From NCBI GenBank assembly GCA_025786725.1, contig JAHLTZ010000063.1:1-64000 (forward strand): a stretch of DNA of 64,000 nucleotides. The letters are read 5' to 3'. The position numbers were made by a program, and so were the translations under genes. Origin of the DNA: Syncephalis fuscata. Taxonomy: Eukaryota; Zoopagomycota; Zoopagomycetes; Zoopagales; Piptocephalidaceae. The notes beneath the pieces were generated by a model. It worked only from the letters and a program-made list of their open reading frames with translations, was not told where the DNA came from and did not search any database. Positions 48,710 through 59,742 of the stretch are shown here, piece after piece. Positions within the stretch are counted from its first letter, which is position 1; each line of letters begins with the position of its first letter.

Positions 48710-51175
48710 TTACAATTGATGGGCAAGCTGTTGATCCAATACGCGTGCTGCATGTTCCACGTCGGTCTCTGCACCAAGTATATTAATGACTGAGGCCATC
48801 TCACGAGCTACAATAAATGTACGAGCAATAAGTGCCGGGGCCATCGATTGATTCGAGCTATTTCCCGTGACTGTTGTTAACATTTCCAGGCATTTTACTA
48901 GTGTACCGGCCAGTCTATCGGTGTCCTGAAGCAGTGCATTTCGCCATTGAATAAGTTCAATTAAGAATTGACGGAGATAAATGCCATGCGATCGCATCGT
49001 TAGACTATTCAATAAAGCAATGGCCAATGCAGGATGAGCACGTATTTCCGGTGACGCTACTCGACAAATATCGAGTGCATCTTTTGGATGACCGCAAAGT
49101 GCCCTTACTATTGCTAGCACCGTTTCTTGTGGTGTATTATCTAAACGATCAGGATTGATATGTAATTCAGCAAATGACGCTTTAAATAATTGAGTATTAC
49201 GTGCAGCCGTCTTTGGCAAATCTTGCGATTGCCATGTATTAATGCCGGCAATAACTCGTAGCCCTTGTACATCATTGACTCGTCCCAAAGCGGCAATCAT
49301 GTTAAAGCAAAATCCCGTGGTATCAATGTTTGAATAGACATGTTATCTGCCGCAACTTGAAGGCATTTACTCGTTGTTTCATTAGAATAAGCCACGTACT
49401 CCATAGACGGGCACGATGTCGATGCATTGCATAGGCAATCTCCTTGCGGTTAATAATAATACCATCGATGGACCAATGGGCCGGCCATCGACCAAATGCA
49501 TATAAAAGTGCTTGTACATCGGCTCGTGTCCATAATTCGCCCAAGCCCATTAGACGAGTGGCCATAGAACGTGCACCAATAACGTTTGATTTGTAGGCAT
49601 AAGCGCAAAGCATAGTGCGATAAGCATCTGGTGAAGCCACACCACGCTTTTCAAATCGTCCTAGCATTGTTTGCCAATAAGCCATAACATCTCGCCAATC
49701 ATTGCTTGCTTTAGGTATTGCTACTTATTGGCCATTGATACACGAATACATGCCTTTAAGAATAAACGCTGTATGGCTGGATTCTTTGTAGGTGCGTTGT
49801 AGAATCTCTTTCCAATAAAGCTCCAACGCTTCAAGTGTAGTTGTTTGCCGTAGTAAAGGAGCAAATGTAGTGGCATTAGCCAATGTGCATCAAAAGGACC
49901 TGCCAGTTGATCTAGCATCTTGAGCAATTGTTGAACACGTACTTCATAGCCAGATTCTAATGGCTGTTGTGCTGCTATTAATGCATTAATTGGCGCTGAC
50001 CTAGGCTGATAGCCAGCGGCAATCATACGCTGTAAATAGCTAAATGCAATAGCTTGTCGATTGGACCGTGCATTGGCCACTATAGCCATGTTAAACACTT
50101 TCATGCTTAGTATTGCACCTGCTGCTTCAACTACTTGAAAGACTAGAGACATTAGTTAGTAAAATATTGTAGTATTGCTCATTCAGCTTCTCACCTGTCT
50201 CTGCTTGATCTAATCGACGGCGACGATACAGTATAAGGACCATTTGTGTGTAGGCTTCTACGGCTTTATGCTGCAAAAGTATATCACCTGCATGTTTGTG
50301 ATGTCGTGCAAATACTGACTCTGCCAAATCAACGCGATTGAGTCTGTCACATGCACACATTAATTGCGATACAAGACGACCAAATAATAAAGGCTGATTG
50401 GCATATTGTTCTCTAAGTTCGCTGTAGATTGTATCTATCATCCGAGTTTGTAAATCTGACGAACTAACATGGCGTAGTAATTCACAGGCTTGATTTAGAG
50501 TGGTAAATGCCTAAACAACATTTAATACAAAGTATTAGCAGACTAATACGACAACGATTTTGCTTAATAGTTACCTGTTGTGCTTCTGTAGGCAGGCGTA
50601 TTGATTTAGATCCTTCTGCTGAGCTTTTTATAGTAGATGCCAATTCTTTTTCTGCTTGATGCTGTCGTAAACGATTCGATAGACGTGATTCTTGATTAGC
50701 AGCTTTTGTTTTTGGTTTTGTTCGTAATGATATATTGGCTTTTTTTTTTGTAAATTTGCCATAGACTGCAGTGACTGAATGATGATATATGGATGGTTCC
50801 CATTTTGCATTAATGGGCAGCGATAAAGGAAATACTGAAAAAGAGTGCTGAGATGTTTGTGCTTGGTTCTTGTCAGTTGACTGCTTGAAAGTAGAAAAAG
50901 TAGAAGTAGAAGTAGAAGTAGAAGCAGGTAGAAGCAGTGGTAGAAGCAGTATTAGATTCATTGTCCAAGATCGTAGTTGGATCTTGTTTGTTAGCATAAA
51001 GCGAATTGGTATTAGTGCCAGGAGCAGCCAATGGTTTGCCGGAAACAAGTGATCGACGCGTCAGTTGTAGTGTTGCTCGCAAGACAAAATTGGTTGGATT
51101 ACCAGACGATATGCTGATCATCGTAGGTGGTCGACTGTGCAGCAAGCATACATACGGCCTCCAACTACGCGTCAT
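48710..51175 (-). CDS. PPR-like mitochondrial protein (frame-broken)
   Basis: Helical-repeat protein, probably a mitochondrial RNA-binding factor. An Arg-rich N-terminus without acidic residues fits a presequence. Identified segments: 50575-51175 with a frame change within a TTCTAC-type repeat near 50905-50945, exon 50195-50510, then from 50142 downward with apparent shifts near 49720-49735 and 49325-49340. Repeat-like helices include FNMAIVANARSNRQAIAFSY, YRTMLCAYAYKSNVIGARSM and FNMIAALGRVNDVQGLRVIA, in the PPR style of a Tyr/Phe-Asn start and 30-40 residue spacing. The introns at 50511-50574 and 50143-50194 are in phase. The three breaks mean either assembly indels or a decaying gene. The specific RNA target is unknown. 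Confidence 0.6.
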
Positions 51176-51699
51176 TCTAGGTGATATTGAGCCGTATAGG
51201 CAATATAATCAACAAGAAAAGAAAAGAGATTGCTGAGAAAGAATAGTTTGGTTGTATTAATTTGAATAAATATTAATGGTGCAGTTTAATATGATCAACA
51301 TCAAAGATCTACAATGTAAATGGATCGATCAATTTAACATTATTTCAATTTACTTTCTATTCATATTGAGTATTTTGTTACAAGTCAAGGCTTTAAAGTT
51401 ATTTATTATTTTACATTGCGCACTATATATTTATTAATATACAATAAAATAATTGAATTGCATACTATGATTGATATAAAGCAACAGGTTAATGTAACAA
51501 CAACAACACCAAATGGAAATAATACATGACTGATTATGAATACTTTAAACAAACATCACATTATAACTCTATGCTAAAGTTGTAATAGAAAAGTATTAAT
51601 AAAACAACAGTTTAATAGATTGTTAAACATCAAATAGTTTATTGAATAAAGGCCTTGTGAAAGCATAATACAGCGCTAGACTGTAATGAGCTATCATAC
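51176..51699. other. Intergenic region
   Basis: Upstream region of the PPR-like gene and 3' flank of the secreted kinase-like gene. AT-rich; no gene seen. Confidence 0.5.
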
Positions 51700-53096
51700 T
51701 TAGAGCTTGGAATTGGATGGCATGGTGGGTACTGGATTGAATATGCTCAGAGTTGCTCTGTAGTTCTTGGCAACCTCTTCTGTCGAAGGGCGCTGTCCAA
51801 TATTGGGATTAAGCATAGTGTTCATAACGGCAATAAGCGGTCTCAATAATGTTCGGGCATTGGCAACCATAGCATCGTAATTCCGCTTGGCACTGTTGTA
51901 AATAACTTGTTGGCTCGAGTCTTTTGCAAGAGATTTAGCCTTACTCATCTCTGTTCGAAGAGAGACAAGTTCCGGCGATTTAAAAAAGTTATCAGGGAGT
52001 GTTGCTTTGGGATTATAATTGCGTTGGCATCTTGTTCAGATAGCATCTTGTATAGCACAGCACCAGTGGCCCAAGCAAGTTTCTTGGTGATAATGTCTTT
52101 TTGTCTCCTTCAACAAGGAAGCCAGGTGTTGCTACATCTTGTATATTTGTCGTTGCTGGAAAGACATACATCGATGCCTCTAGCTTTCCATACTTGTCAG
52201 TATTTAAGCAAATGTCTAAATAACCAGTTAGTTTAATAGGTATGTGCTGTAGTAATGAATAGTAATCAGTTACTTACAATCTGGACCAAAGTTTTTATAC
52301 AAAAGACCTGCATTTCGCATAAAATTTATGCCTATACGTTGATGATTAGAATTGAATAACAACAATAGCAATAATAACAATGGCAATCAAAGCATTACTT
52401 ACCTTGAACAACTTGACCAAATAATGGTCCTAGCTTGTTTGCCTTTTCTTCAATCGACAATCTATTAGTGTAGTCCATGAGTTTGTGGACGCAAGTGTTT
52501 TTTGTAACAAAACATTGGTGAGATTTTTTTGGAGTATCGGTAGTGAGAAGTAGTCCGCTAATGAACTTCAAACCATTAAGATCAATGTTTCTAACGCGAA
52601 TTGATGGATCTACTGGCTTGCCGTTTTTAACATTCTGATAATTGCCCACTCTCTATATTTGCAAGATTAGATGGCGTGACTAGTGACATTAAAATCTACC
52701 TTTGCAACTATGTAACGGTTTGGTACTGTTTTCATTCCAGTAGGCACACATCGGATTTCACCTTTAACTCCATTATATACTGCTTCTGCGCCAGGTATGC
52801 CAAATTCATCAACAGGTAGACGTTTAGTGATTTGTAGCTCAGAATTGCCAAAAACATTAGGCGTGTTAAATTGGACTGAGGTAAATGGATCTGCGACTAG
52901 CACAATATTTATTAGTTAGCTGATATCAATGTAGCCTTGGTCAGCTATACTTACCGTCATCGTTAGTAATAGCACCAGACTTGGGTGTATTGGTTGTGGA
53001 TATAGGGTTGGTTGTGGCCACTTGTAGACCGTCAGTTAGGCCTGCAAGGCATATGGCCGCAACAATAGAGAGAAGCGTAATGTTTTTGGTAGTCAT
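51700..53096 (-). CDS. Secreted pseudokinase-like protein (two apparent frameshifts)
   Basis: Exons: 52955-53096, 52700-52896, 52403-52652, 52278-52331 and 51700-52215, about 386 aa once the frame is followed. Residues 1-24 form a signal peptide (TTKNITLLSIVAAICLAGL). A Lys-Arg at about 72-73 precedes a region that follows the order of a protein kinase fold. It has a degenerate glycine loop (AVYNGVKGEIRCV), a VAIK-like NRYIVAKV, GPLFGQVVQGINFMRNAGLLY leading to YKNFGPDYICLN where HRDLKPENILL is expected, VATPGFLVEG near the activation-segment end, KLAWATGAVLYKML like the DxWSLGxxLYxM block, and a final MLNPNIGQRPSTEEV. The catalytic HRD aspartate is Asn and no DFG is seen, so an inactive kinase is predicted. 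Two single-base shifts lie near 52098-52102 (five-T run) and 52010-52030. Confidence 0.65.
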
Positions 53097-54150
53097 GATA
53101 ATCTATTATTGATTTAATGGAGAAATGTTGTGGTTAATAGAATTGCTGAAATAAAGAATGCTGTAAAATTGATGGATATTTATAAAGAAACTTCTTAACG
53201 TCTTTACTCCACGAGTATTGACTCCTGTTTCAAAAGTACTAAAGCAAAACATACAGCTACTTTATTTGGATATAAGGCTTTTAAAAAGATAAAAAAATAA
53301 ATTGGAATTGACTAATAAACCAATAATACTATGCTTTTAAATTGCAATATACATAACAGATGCGGGATGTAAATAGAATGTTCTAGTTTAACGGCAAACC
53401 AGTCGGACTCACTATTTTACAAACCCAGCTAAATTATGGATGTTCTTTCGGCTTTATTGCTTATAACAAGTCATATCCTATAAGCGTGGTCTTGCTAAAT
53501 AAATAACAAGTTTGCACATGGCCACACTACACTGTTTTAGATGGTTTTAATTAACAATACTAATGCATTATATACGTCATATTTAGCCCAAAATCGATAA
53601 CACTTGGTCTACTTTTCTTTTACACTCAATATATTATTTGTTAAGCCAAATGTATTTTTTTTGTCAATATACATACACACACATATATATATATATAATA
53701 AAAGTAATAAACGAAATGAACAAAACACATTAAAACATATAAATAACAGAATGCGTATAGTATATTATTTATAATATATAATAGTTTGATTATACAATGG
53801 GAATGATATGAATGAATAGTGAGTATATGTGTACTGCATAATAAATATATGATATGTATTTTGACAACTGATTCTATCCAACATCCAGTATCATGTTCGA
53901 TAGAAAGAATATCTAGTTCGATTGCGCGTATATTATTAAATAAGGTCATTTGGCACTAAGTTACATTAAATGATTAATAAGCTGCTACATATTAATCCAA
54001 TAATCATAACACAATAAAAATAAAATAAACCAAATTTAATTAATTAAAACAAAACAGATAATCACAGTATTCACAAATATAAAGAATTTAAAAAGAAGAG
54101 CGTAAATATTAGAGGAAAAGAGTAGCGTGGCCACAAGTGGGCGTTTTAAA
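53097..54150. other. Intergenic region
   Basis: Promoter of the secreted kinase-like gene, then AT-rich sequence with a short CA/TA run at about 53670-53697, then the 3' flank of the cyclin gene. No gene seen. Confidence 0.5.
53177..53185 (-). promoter_or_regulatory. TATA box of the secreted kinase-like gene
   Basis: TTATAAATA on the minus strand, 81 bases before the start codon. Identical to the element before the secreted helical-repeat gene at 5042. Confidence 0.65.
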
Positions 54151-56442
54151 TTAAACACTAACATCTAGTCCAATGCTTTTAAGCATCTTTGAGCCATGCA
54201 GACTAAGCCAGTAGTCTGCAACCAAAGACACGCGCAAGTTTTCGCGCTTTGCGTATTTGTGAAAGACCTGTCGACAATCGGGTTGGCTTTTGAATAGAGA
54301 GTGCACTAGTGTAAAGCTAGTATTGTACAACTGGCGCACTTCAAAGCCGGATGCTTTGGCATGGTTTTTTGTCTATTGTTCCATATAAACAATAGTGATT
54401 AGCCTATTGTATAATATCACCATTGCTAATAATTACTTACCCATTCTTGCTTTCCTAAAATGCCACGGGCCAGATAATAAGCACTGGCCGCAAGAGTGGA
54501 GGTGGACACTAAAAGAAACCGATGATCCAGTAGAGCTACTTCTAGTAGATATTTAGCCATAGCACGGATTTCCTTGTCCAAACTGTCAACGATCGATAGC
54601 TGACGTATAAAGTTGAGTGGGCTAGGCCAGCCAAATTCGTAGCCTAGTATGCTAGCAATGTATCGTTCGGACGATTTTAAATCTTCAACGGTAAGTGTAT
54701 TTCCACTCAACTCTGCAAATGTGCTAAATGCTGGCACACAACGTTCTTCGTACTTGCAAGCCAATATTAAACTGCCAGCACCGACTAATTGTAGTCGCTG
54801 TATTGATGCGTTCTTTTTGCTCAAAAAGCGGTCAAGAATATTAACACTAAGAAATAGTGTTTCTGGTAGCAATTCTAGCTTATGATGGACTTCAACCATC
54901 CAATCGATCAACTGTGTTCGCATATGCCATTCCAACTGTGTCTGTCGACTCATATAATTAGGATCAGGATGGTATTTTTTCTAAATAAACGTTAATCGAT
55001 TAGTTATTAGCCTGATTGTATACTTACTTCTAGCTCAAGCATGTATTTAATAATGTCCTTGGCATATTCAGCGACATACATTGGATCATCTTCAATGTCC
55101 TGTTGATTTAAAGATGGCCGCTCATTACGTGTTCTTGTTTCTGCCGCTGCTTCTTCTTCTTCTGCTGCCGCTGTTGCCTTATTATTAGTAGTAGTTGTAA
55201 TAGTTTTTCTAATTGGCCGTTGAGGCTCAGTAGTTGTAGTGGTAGTTTTTGGCGTTTTGCTTTTAGTAGCTTTTGGACTATCTGTTTCACTGGTAGCATA
55301 TCCAGCATCCGAGTGAGTTCGTGCAGCTTTATTGGTGGCATGCGACGACATTGAATCAATACTTAGCATTGATAATCGAGATGATGGACAAGGACGTGCA
55401 TTAGGTAGTAGTCCATCCTTGTAGGTAGCTATATATCCTGGCGATAGCTCTTCTTCCACTTCGTAATCAGAGTCAGGGTCTGACGAGTGGCCAGGTGGTG
55501 GAGAGGATGCCGGCGTAGTGGCCGGCTCTTTGCCTTTACTATTACTATCCGCAGCGCAATAAGGGATGACTCCATTGGCTGTACTGAATCATGTCCAGTC
55601 GATGTGGACGGGCGATGGACTTGTCGACTCACTCGAGATACATTTGGTGAAATTATCATGTTGTCGGCCGAGTCAACCGACTGATAAAGCTGCTCGTAGC
55701 ACTCTGTTTCGTTTGAGTAGTCTTTTGTTTCGCCTGCTTGTTGGCATAAGGTTTGACAATTCTAATTGGGCGAGGCACACCATTAATTGTTTCGTACGTC
55801 GTTTGAGACGTTGCTGAATTATGCGATGATAATGGCTGTTGTTGACCTTGTAATACTGCACGACTCTGAGTAGGCTTGCCAATTTTTTGAGAACGGGTAA
55901 AATCACACGACTTTTTTAGCTAATTAATAATTGTTAGTAATATGTTATTTTGTTTTCTTTATTACTTACTTCTGATTTGGGTGCCGTAAACTTGCTATCA
56001 AACTGGTGACCGTGGATATATTGGCATAAACACCGCTTTTGCTTTCAATAGCATAGCGTTTTGCAGATGGTTCAGCATCATTTTCTAAATCAGAACGCGC
56101 ACGACGTACTGCAGGTGCAAGAGTGATCGTGGTCACAGGCTGCTGCGCCTGCTTGCTTACTTGATTGCTTTCCGCTGCAGTGGCGGTATCTTTTGCTGCA
56201 CTGGACACGGCCAATGTCAATGCAGCTGCAGCAGAATCTTTAACTTCAAAACGGCCAGCGACCATTTGAGGATAAACAGCTTTACTTGAAGCTTGATCAA
56301 AACATTGATTTGACGTGTTGTCGTTCTTGTGTGCCAGACTGGCGGAGACTGGCGGAAAGCTACTGCTGGCTGGGCGGCCTTGCAATTTTCTCGTCGACGA
56401 TGGAGAGAATATGTTTAGAAAGCTAGTACTGCGACTAAACAT
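54151..56442 (-). CDS. B-type (mitotic) cyclin, N-terminal region unresolved
   Basis: Regulatory partner of the mitotic cyclin-dependent kinase. The cyclin box is clear. Exon 54441-54980 carries YHPDPNYMSRQTQLEWHMR, LIDWMVEVHHKLELLPETLF and LSVNILDRFLS, with LVGAGSLILACKYEERCVP and PLNFIRQLS in the C-terminal fold. The last exon, 54151-54372, ends LKSIGLDVSV. An upstream exon ending at 55028 supplies YVAEYAKDIIKYMLELE. Farther up, acidic and Thr/Glu-rich low complexity is in frame to about 55480, but the segments 55480-55920 and 55970-56442 (start MFSRSTSFLNIFSPSS) do not join in one frame. At least two single-base shifts, near 55555 and 55740, are needed. No RxxL destruction box could be assigned with confidence. 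Confidence 0.85.
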
Positions 56443-57465
56443 GGTGTAAACTAGATAGAAAAGCGTGTAAGCACTCTTATCTTAACCGAGCTAAAGAGGC
56501 CTCATCTGTGTTACACCATTATCGTTTTGGATAGCTGATGCCACGCGTGCAATGTGCCCATTGGTTTTCACTGAAATGAAGCTGGGAGAGAGTCCGTTTG
56601 TATTGGCACATCCACCCACCCACACAGATACACGCACACGCACACGGACACAAATTACTTTGACAGCTACGTATAGTAATCGTAGTAACAGCAGTAGCAA
56701 CAGAAGACGGGAAATAACGACAATAACGATAACAATAATAATAAGCAGTATACCAGCCACGCACATAGCCAAATATTGTTTACTGCACACGTATGTATAA
56801 AATGCCATAGCACAACCAATCAGTAAAATAAAAATAAAAACTCACCAATTCAATTGGTTATTGGTGATTAACAAAAATGACAAAACTGGTGATATTGCTG
56901 TTCTTGCAAGGTGTTGTGCGTAGTTTGTAGAGTGTTTATAGACAAAAAGAATGATATATTGCAAATAGGTGTGGTATGGTGTGATGGTGTTGAGTGAAGA
57001 CGACGCGTAGTTGAAAAGAAACGAGTGGCGTGTGCAGCGATAAAAGTGAATGAGTGTAAAAGTGTGCCCCGCGTGCAGTAAATTGGTTATATACGCATAT
57101 CTAAAATAAGCCTTTGATAATGATTGGCTGGCAAGTAAATGTATATGGACTTGTTTAAATACAAGCCATTAAAACAAAGGTGGAGTTGTAATTATTTCTT
57201 ACGCTTTTTAGTTTTTTATTTTCTTTTTATAACTCCTATTCATTGCTAAAATAGAGAAGTAGCTTATAAACTAAACAAAAAATGGATATAAATACGTTTT
57301 ACGTATATGCACAAGAATGCCAATATAGATTAACTATTACTCCCTCCAGGGTAGTAAATAATTTTACGCGATCAATTGTAATGATTTAAATAATTGACGA
57401 GTTAATTAAATGTAATTGAACATTGTGTCATAATAATATTAAACATTTAAATAAAGAATGTAACA
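56443..57465. other. Upstream region of the cyclin gene
   Basis: About 1 kb. It includes a CA/CG-rich stretch (about 56615-56650) and AT-rich promoter sequence. Open frames here are low complexity and not supported as genes. Confidence 0.5.
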
Positions 57466-57840
57466 TGCTATTTGATTTCATTAAACATTTGGGGATCATT
57501 ATTGTTGTTGGCCATGTGTAGAAAGGTTGATCGAATATTAATAAAGCCATATAATTGCAATTCCATATCGTTCCGCAGTTGTTATTGTTGTTACTACGTA
57601 CAGTGTGGTTTCTTGCATCTAAATGGTCTCTTCTATTTCCAACCTTCTACTGTTGCATTTTAGGCATATTTGCAATGTAAGATACTCGTCTATGATGACA
57701 AAGGAAATTACTTCCACCATATGCACTAATGATAGGTTGAGTGTCGTTACCAGGAAGATCTTGTAGTGAAAGTTGTAACCAGAAGATACGGCATGCCGTT
57801 GAGGTTACTTGAACAGGTGTTGATGTAAATAAGGAAAGTA
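57466..57840 (-). pseudogene. Decayed gene fragment, copy A of a local duplicate
   Basis: On the minus strand a coding-like stretch at about 57655-57820 reads VTSTACRIFWLQLSLQDLPG then AYGGSNFLCHHRRVSYI and stops. The part at 57467-57600 is about three-quarters identical by eye to 61144-61286. With one base inserted, the end would read NIRSTFLHMANNN... before a stop. No intact frame joins the pieces and no ATG or signal peptide is apparent. Family unknown; likely a dead paralogue of the unit at 61.1 kb, or the two 3' ends of related genes with unrecognised introns. Confidence 0.4.
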
Positions 57841-58214
57841 AAGGCTAGGGATTGAATAGTGTTTTTTATTGATGTTCAGATACGCATGTTATTTATATTG
57901 TTATATTCTGCATTATCGTATAATATATTACTGAATAGAGCAATAAGGTAGCGATAAGAAAAAGGTAGTGAACTGAGTAAATAAAAATGTGGGAGTCAAA
58001 GTACATTAGAAATATTAAAGCCATTTAATACTAAGTCACTGTTATAAAACATACTGCCAATAAATTACTGAGTGTAATAGAAAATACAATAAAAGTCTAT
58101 GTTTCTTAAATACAAGCGTAGCCATAGAAGGTGTTATTATTAAATAATAAAACATTGTTACTAATTTACCTGTATAACTATGGTGTAAATTGCGCTATTT
58201 ACTAAATGTGGTAA
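57841..58214. other. Spacer between gene remnants
   Basis: AT-rich; nothing recognised. Confidence 0.4.
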
Positions 58215-58510
58215 ATAACTTAATTAGCAATAATTACATCACGTGATTGTTCCCATTTCTGGTAATCGTCAGGGTCCTTACAAAGATAGTCGTGCTTTCA
58301 GCCAAGATACGACGATCATACTATTATAATTGCTTCTAATTCGTAGCAGGAAACACAGCGCCTATAAATATTTGCGATCCACGGCCCCATATTACTTATT
58401 AAAGTAACACTGGCCCCATATCGCTTGAAGAAGAAATTGAACAGACAAGCCGTTCAAGTTCTTCCTTCGCAGTATTCAAGACCATTTACTATAAAATGGC
58501 AACTATGTTT
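58215..58510 (-). pseudogene. Possible gene remnant with cysteine-containing segment
   Basis: On the minus strand, two neighbouring frames look coding: one with KRYGASVTLISNMGPWIANI followed by YRRCVSCYELEA, the other ending KHDYLCKDPDDYQKWEQS and a stop just after. GC content is higher than in the flanks. The frames are separated by stops and shifts, so this is either a decayed gene or exons with an intron I cannot place. Family unknown. Confidence 0.3.
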
Positions 58511-59177
58511 CTTAATCTTAATAAACATTATCTTATCTTGGTTTAAATTCTTTTTTTATTTTATTTGAATTTTGAACCTTTTGATCATTTCAGTCTTGCA
58601 GTGATTGCTAGACTGAACTGATCTTTTTATCTGAGCTAACAATATTCTAGTCATTTATTCTACTTCTGTAGAAATTATTAATTAAAGGTTGATAATCTTT
58701 ATTAATAAAAACAATTAAGTAAGTCTTATATAACACTAATTACTAACATTATAGGTCACTCAAGACCAAGCATAATATTAGTAATCCGTTTATTATTCTA
58801 CTCTTAGTGGAATAGTAACAACATAATTATATTTTAGAAGATGAACCAATAGACCAATAGTTTAAATGAATGAATAAATAATATTTAGTATTAAAAACTG
58901 ATTAACGGTTTTATTATTATTTAAATGAGATTATAGGTCTATTACTATAAACTTGCACAGTTGAATAGAAACAACTAAATGCAAGCTTGTCAGTAAAATA
59001 ATGATTCTATTGATTGCAGAGTGAGTAAACCGGAGCATTGGCCAAAACTTGGTATACAAATGGACTATGCGGCGTAGTTGTCAAATGGGCTTGCTTTTTA
59101 CCGAATATATACCTAAAGTGTATTGGAATAGCGGTTTGATCGCACTACCAATGCTAATGTCTTGAAATCATAGATTA
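58511..59177. other. AT-rich intergenic region
   Basis: Nothing recognised; 3' flank of the cysteine-rich peptide gene at the right end. Confidence 0.45.
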
Positions 59178-59390
59178 TTAGCAATAACCCATTTGTTGAC
59201 AATCTTCGTGACACTTCCACTTTCTAATAAGACGAGTGCAAAGCTTATTAACGCATGTATCGCAGTCCGCAGCACCACGACGAATTAAATCTGATTTATC
59301 ATCCACCATAGTTGGTTTAGCATCCACAATGGCTGTAGCGGCTATCAAAGCCACAACGACGGTGCAAACGACGGCAATAGAAAGCTTCAT
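59178..59390 (-). CDS. Secreted cysteine-rich peptide precursor, six mature cysteines
   Basis: Single exon, 70 aa. A textbook signal peptide occupies residues 1-24 (KLSIAVVCTVVVALIAATAI, cleavage near VDA). A short acidic pro-region ends in LIRR at 35-38, a Kex2-type site. The predicted mature peptide of 32 residues (39-70) is basic and holds six cysteines with spacing C-x2-C-x4-C-x8-C-x3-C-x5-C, ending on the last cysteine. Three disulfides are therefore likely. The spacing is not the classical CS-alpha/beta defensin pattern, and I do not recognise a family. Defence, competition or host-interaction roles are all possible inferences from the layout. The A/T-rich TATA-like element at 59527 lies upstream. 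Confidence 0.8.
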   Translation of the reverse strand: MKLSIAVVCTVVVALIAATAIVDAKPTMVDDKSDLIRRGAADCDTCVNKLCTRLIRKWKCHEDCQQMGYC

Positions 59391-59526
59391 GGTAATATTA
59401 ATTTGTTAAGACAAACAAACAGAGCAGGCAATAGAGCGTGGTTGGTATAGAGTGAAGAGTAGTGCGTGTATAGCAAGAAGTAGAATGTAATGATGATATT
59501 GCAGTTGGTTGTGTGTATTTTGTGGG

Positions 59527-59535
59527 CTATTTAAA
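59527..59535 (-). promoter_or_regulatory. TATA-like element of the cysteine-rich peptide gene
   Basis: Reads TTTAAATAG on the minus strand, about 137 bases before the ATG. It is weaker than the TTATAAATA elements of the other secreted genes. Confidence 0.4.
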
Positions 59536-59679
59536 CTTATGGCTTATTGAGATGCTAGTATGCTGTAGTATATGAGGTACACCATTGATGTGTGATACGA
59601 GCCAATAAAGCAATCCGGGTAATGGTTTGAGGTACGCGTGTACCAATAGATTCAGGGTGTGATAGCATGCTTCCTAGGC

Positions 59680-59742
59680 TTAATTTCAACCTGCCCAGTC
59701 TTGATTTTAACCTACCCGGTTTTTGCTTCAACCTGCTAATCA
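59680..59742. repeat. Three imperfect 21-bp tandem units
   Basis: The core AACCT(G/A)C recurs at 59688, 59709 and 59730, exactly 21 bases apart, with similar flanks (TTTCAACC, TTTTAACC, CTTCAACC). The period is a multiple of three, so each strand encodes a heptapeptide repeat (for example LNFNLPS/LDFNLPG on plus, GRLKSRL/GRLKLSL on minus). No convincing gene surrounds it. Confidence 0.7.

Noticed and set aside
56491-56808. Hydrophobic open frame on minus upstream of the cyclin gene
   Set aside because: Low-complexity Ile/Val/Leu and Val/Arg runs from CA/CG and ACA repeats; three overlapping frames are equally open, so this is not a protein signal.
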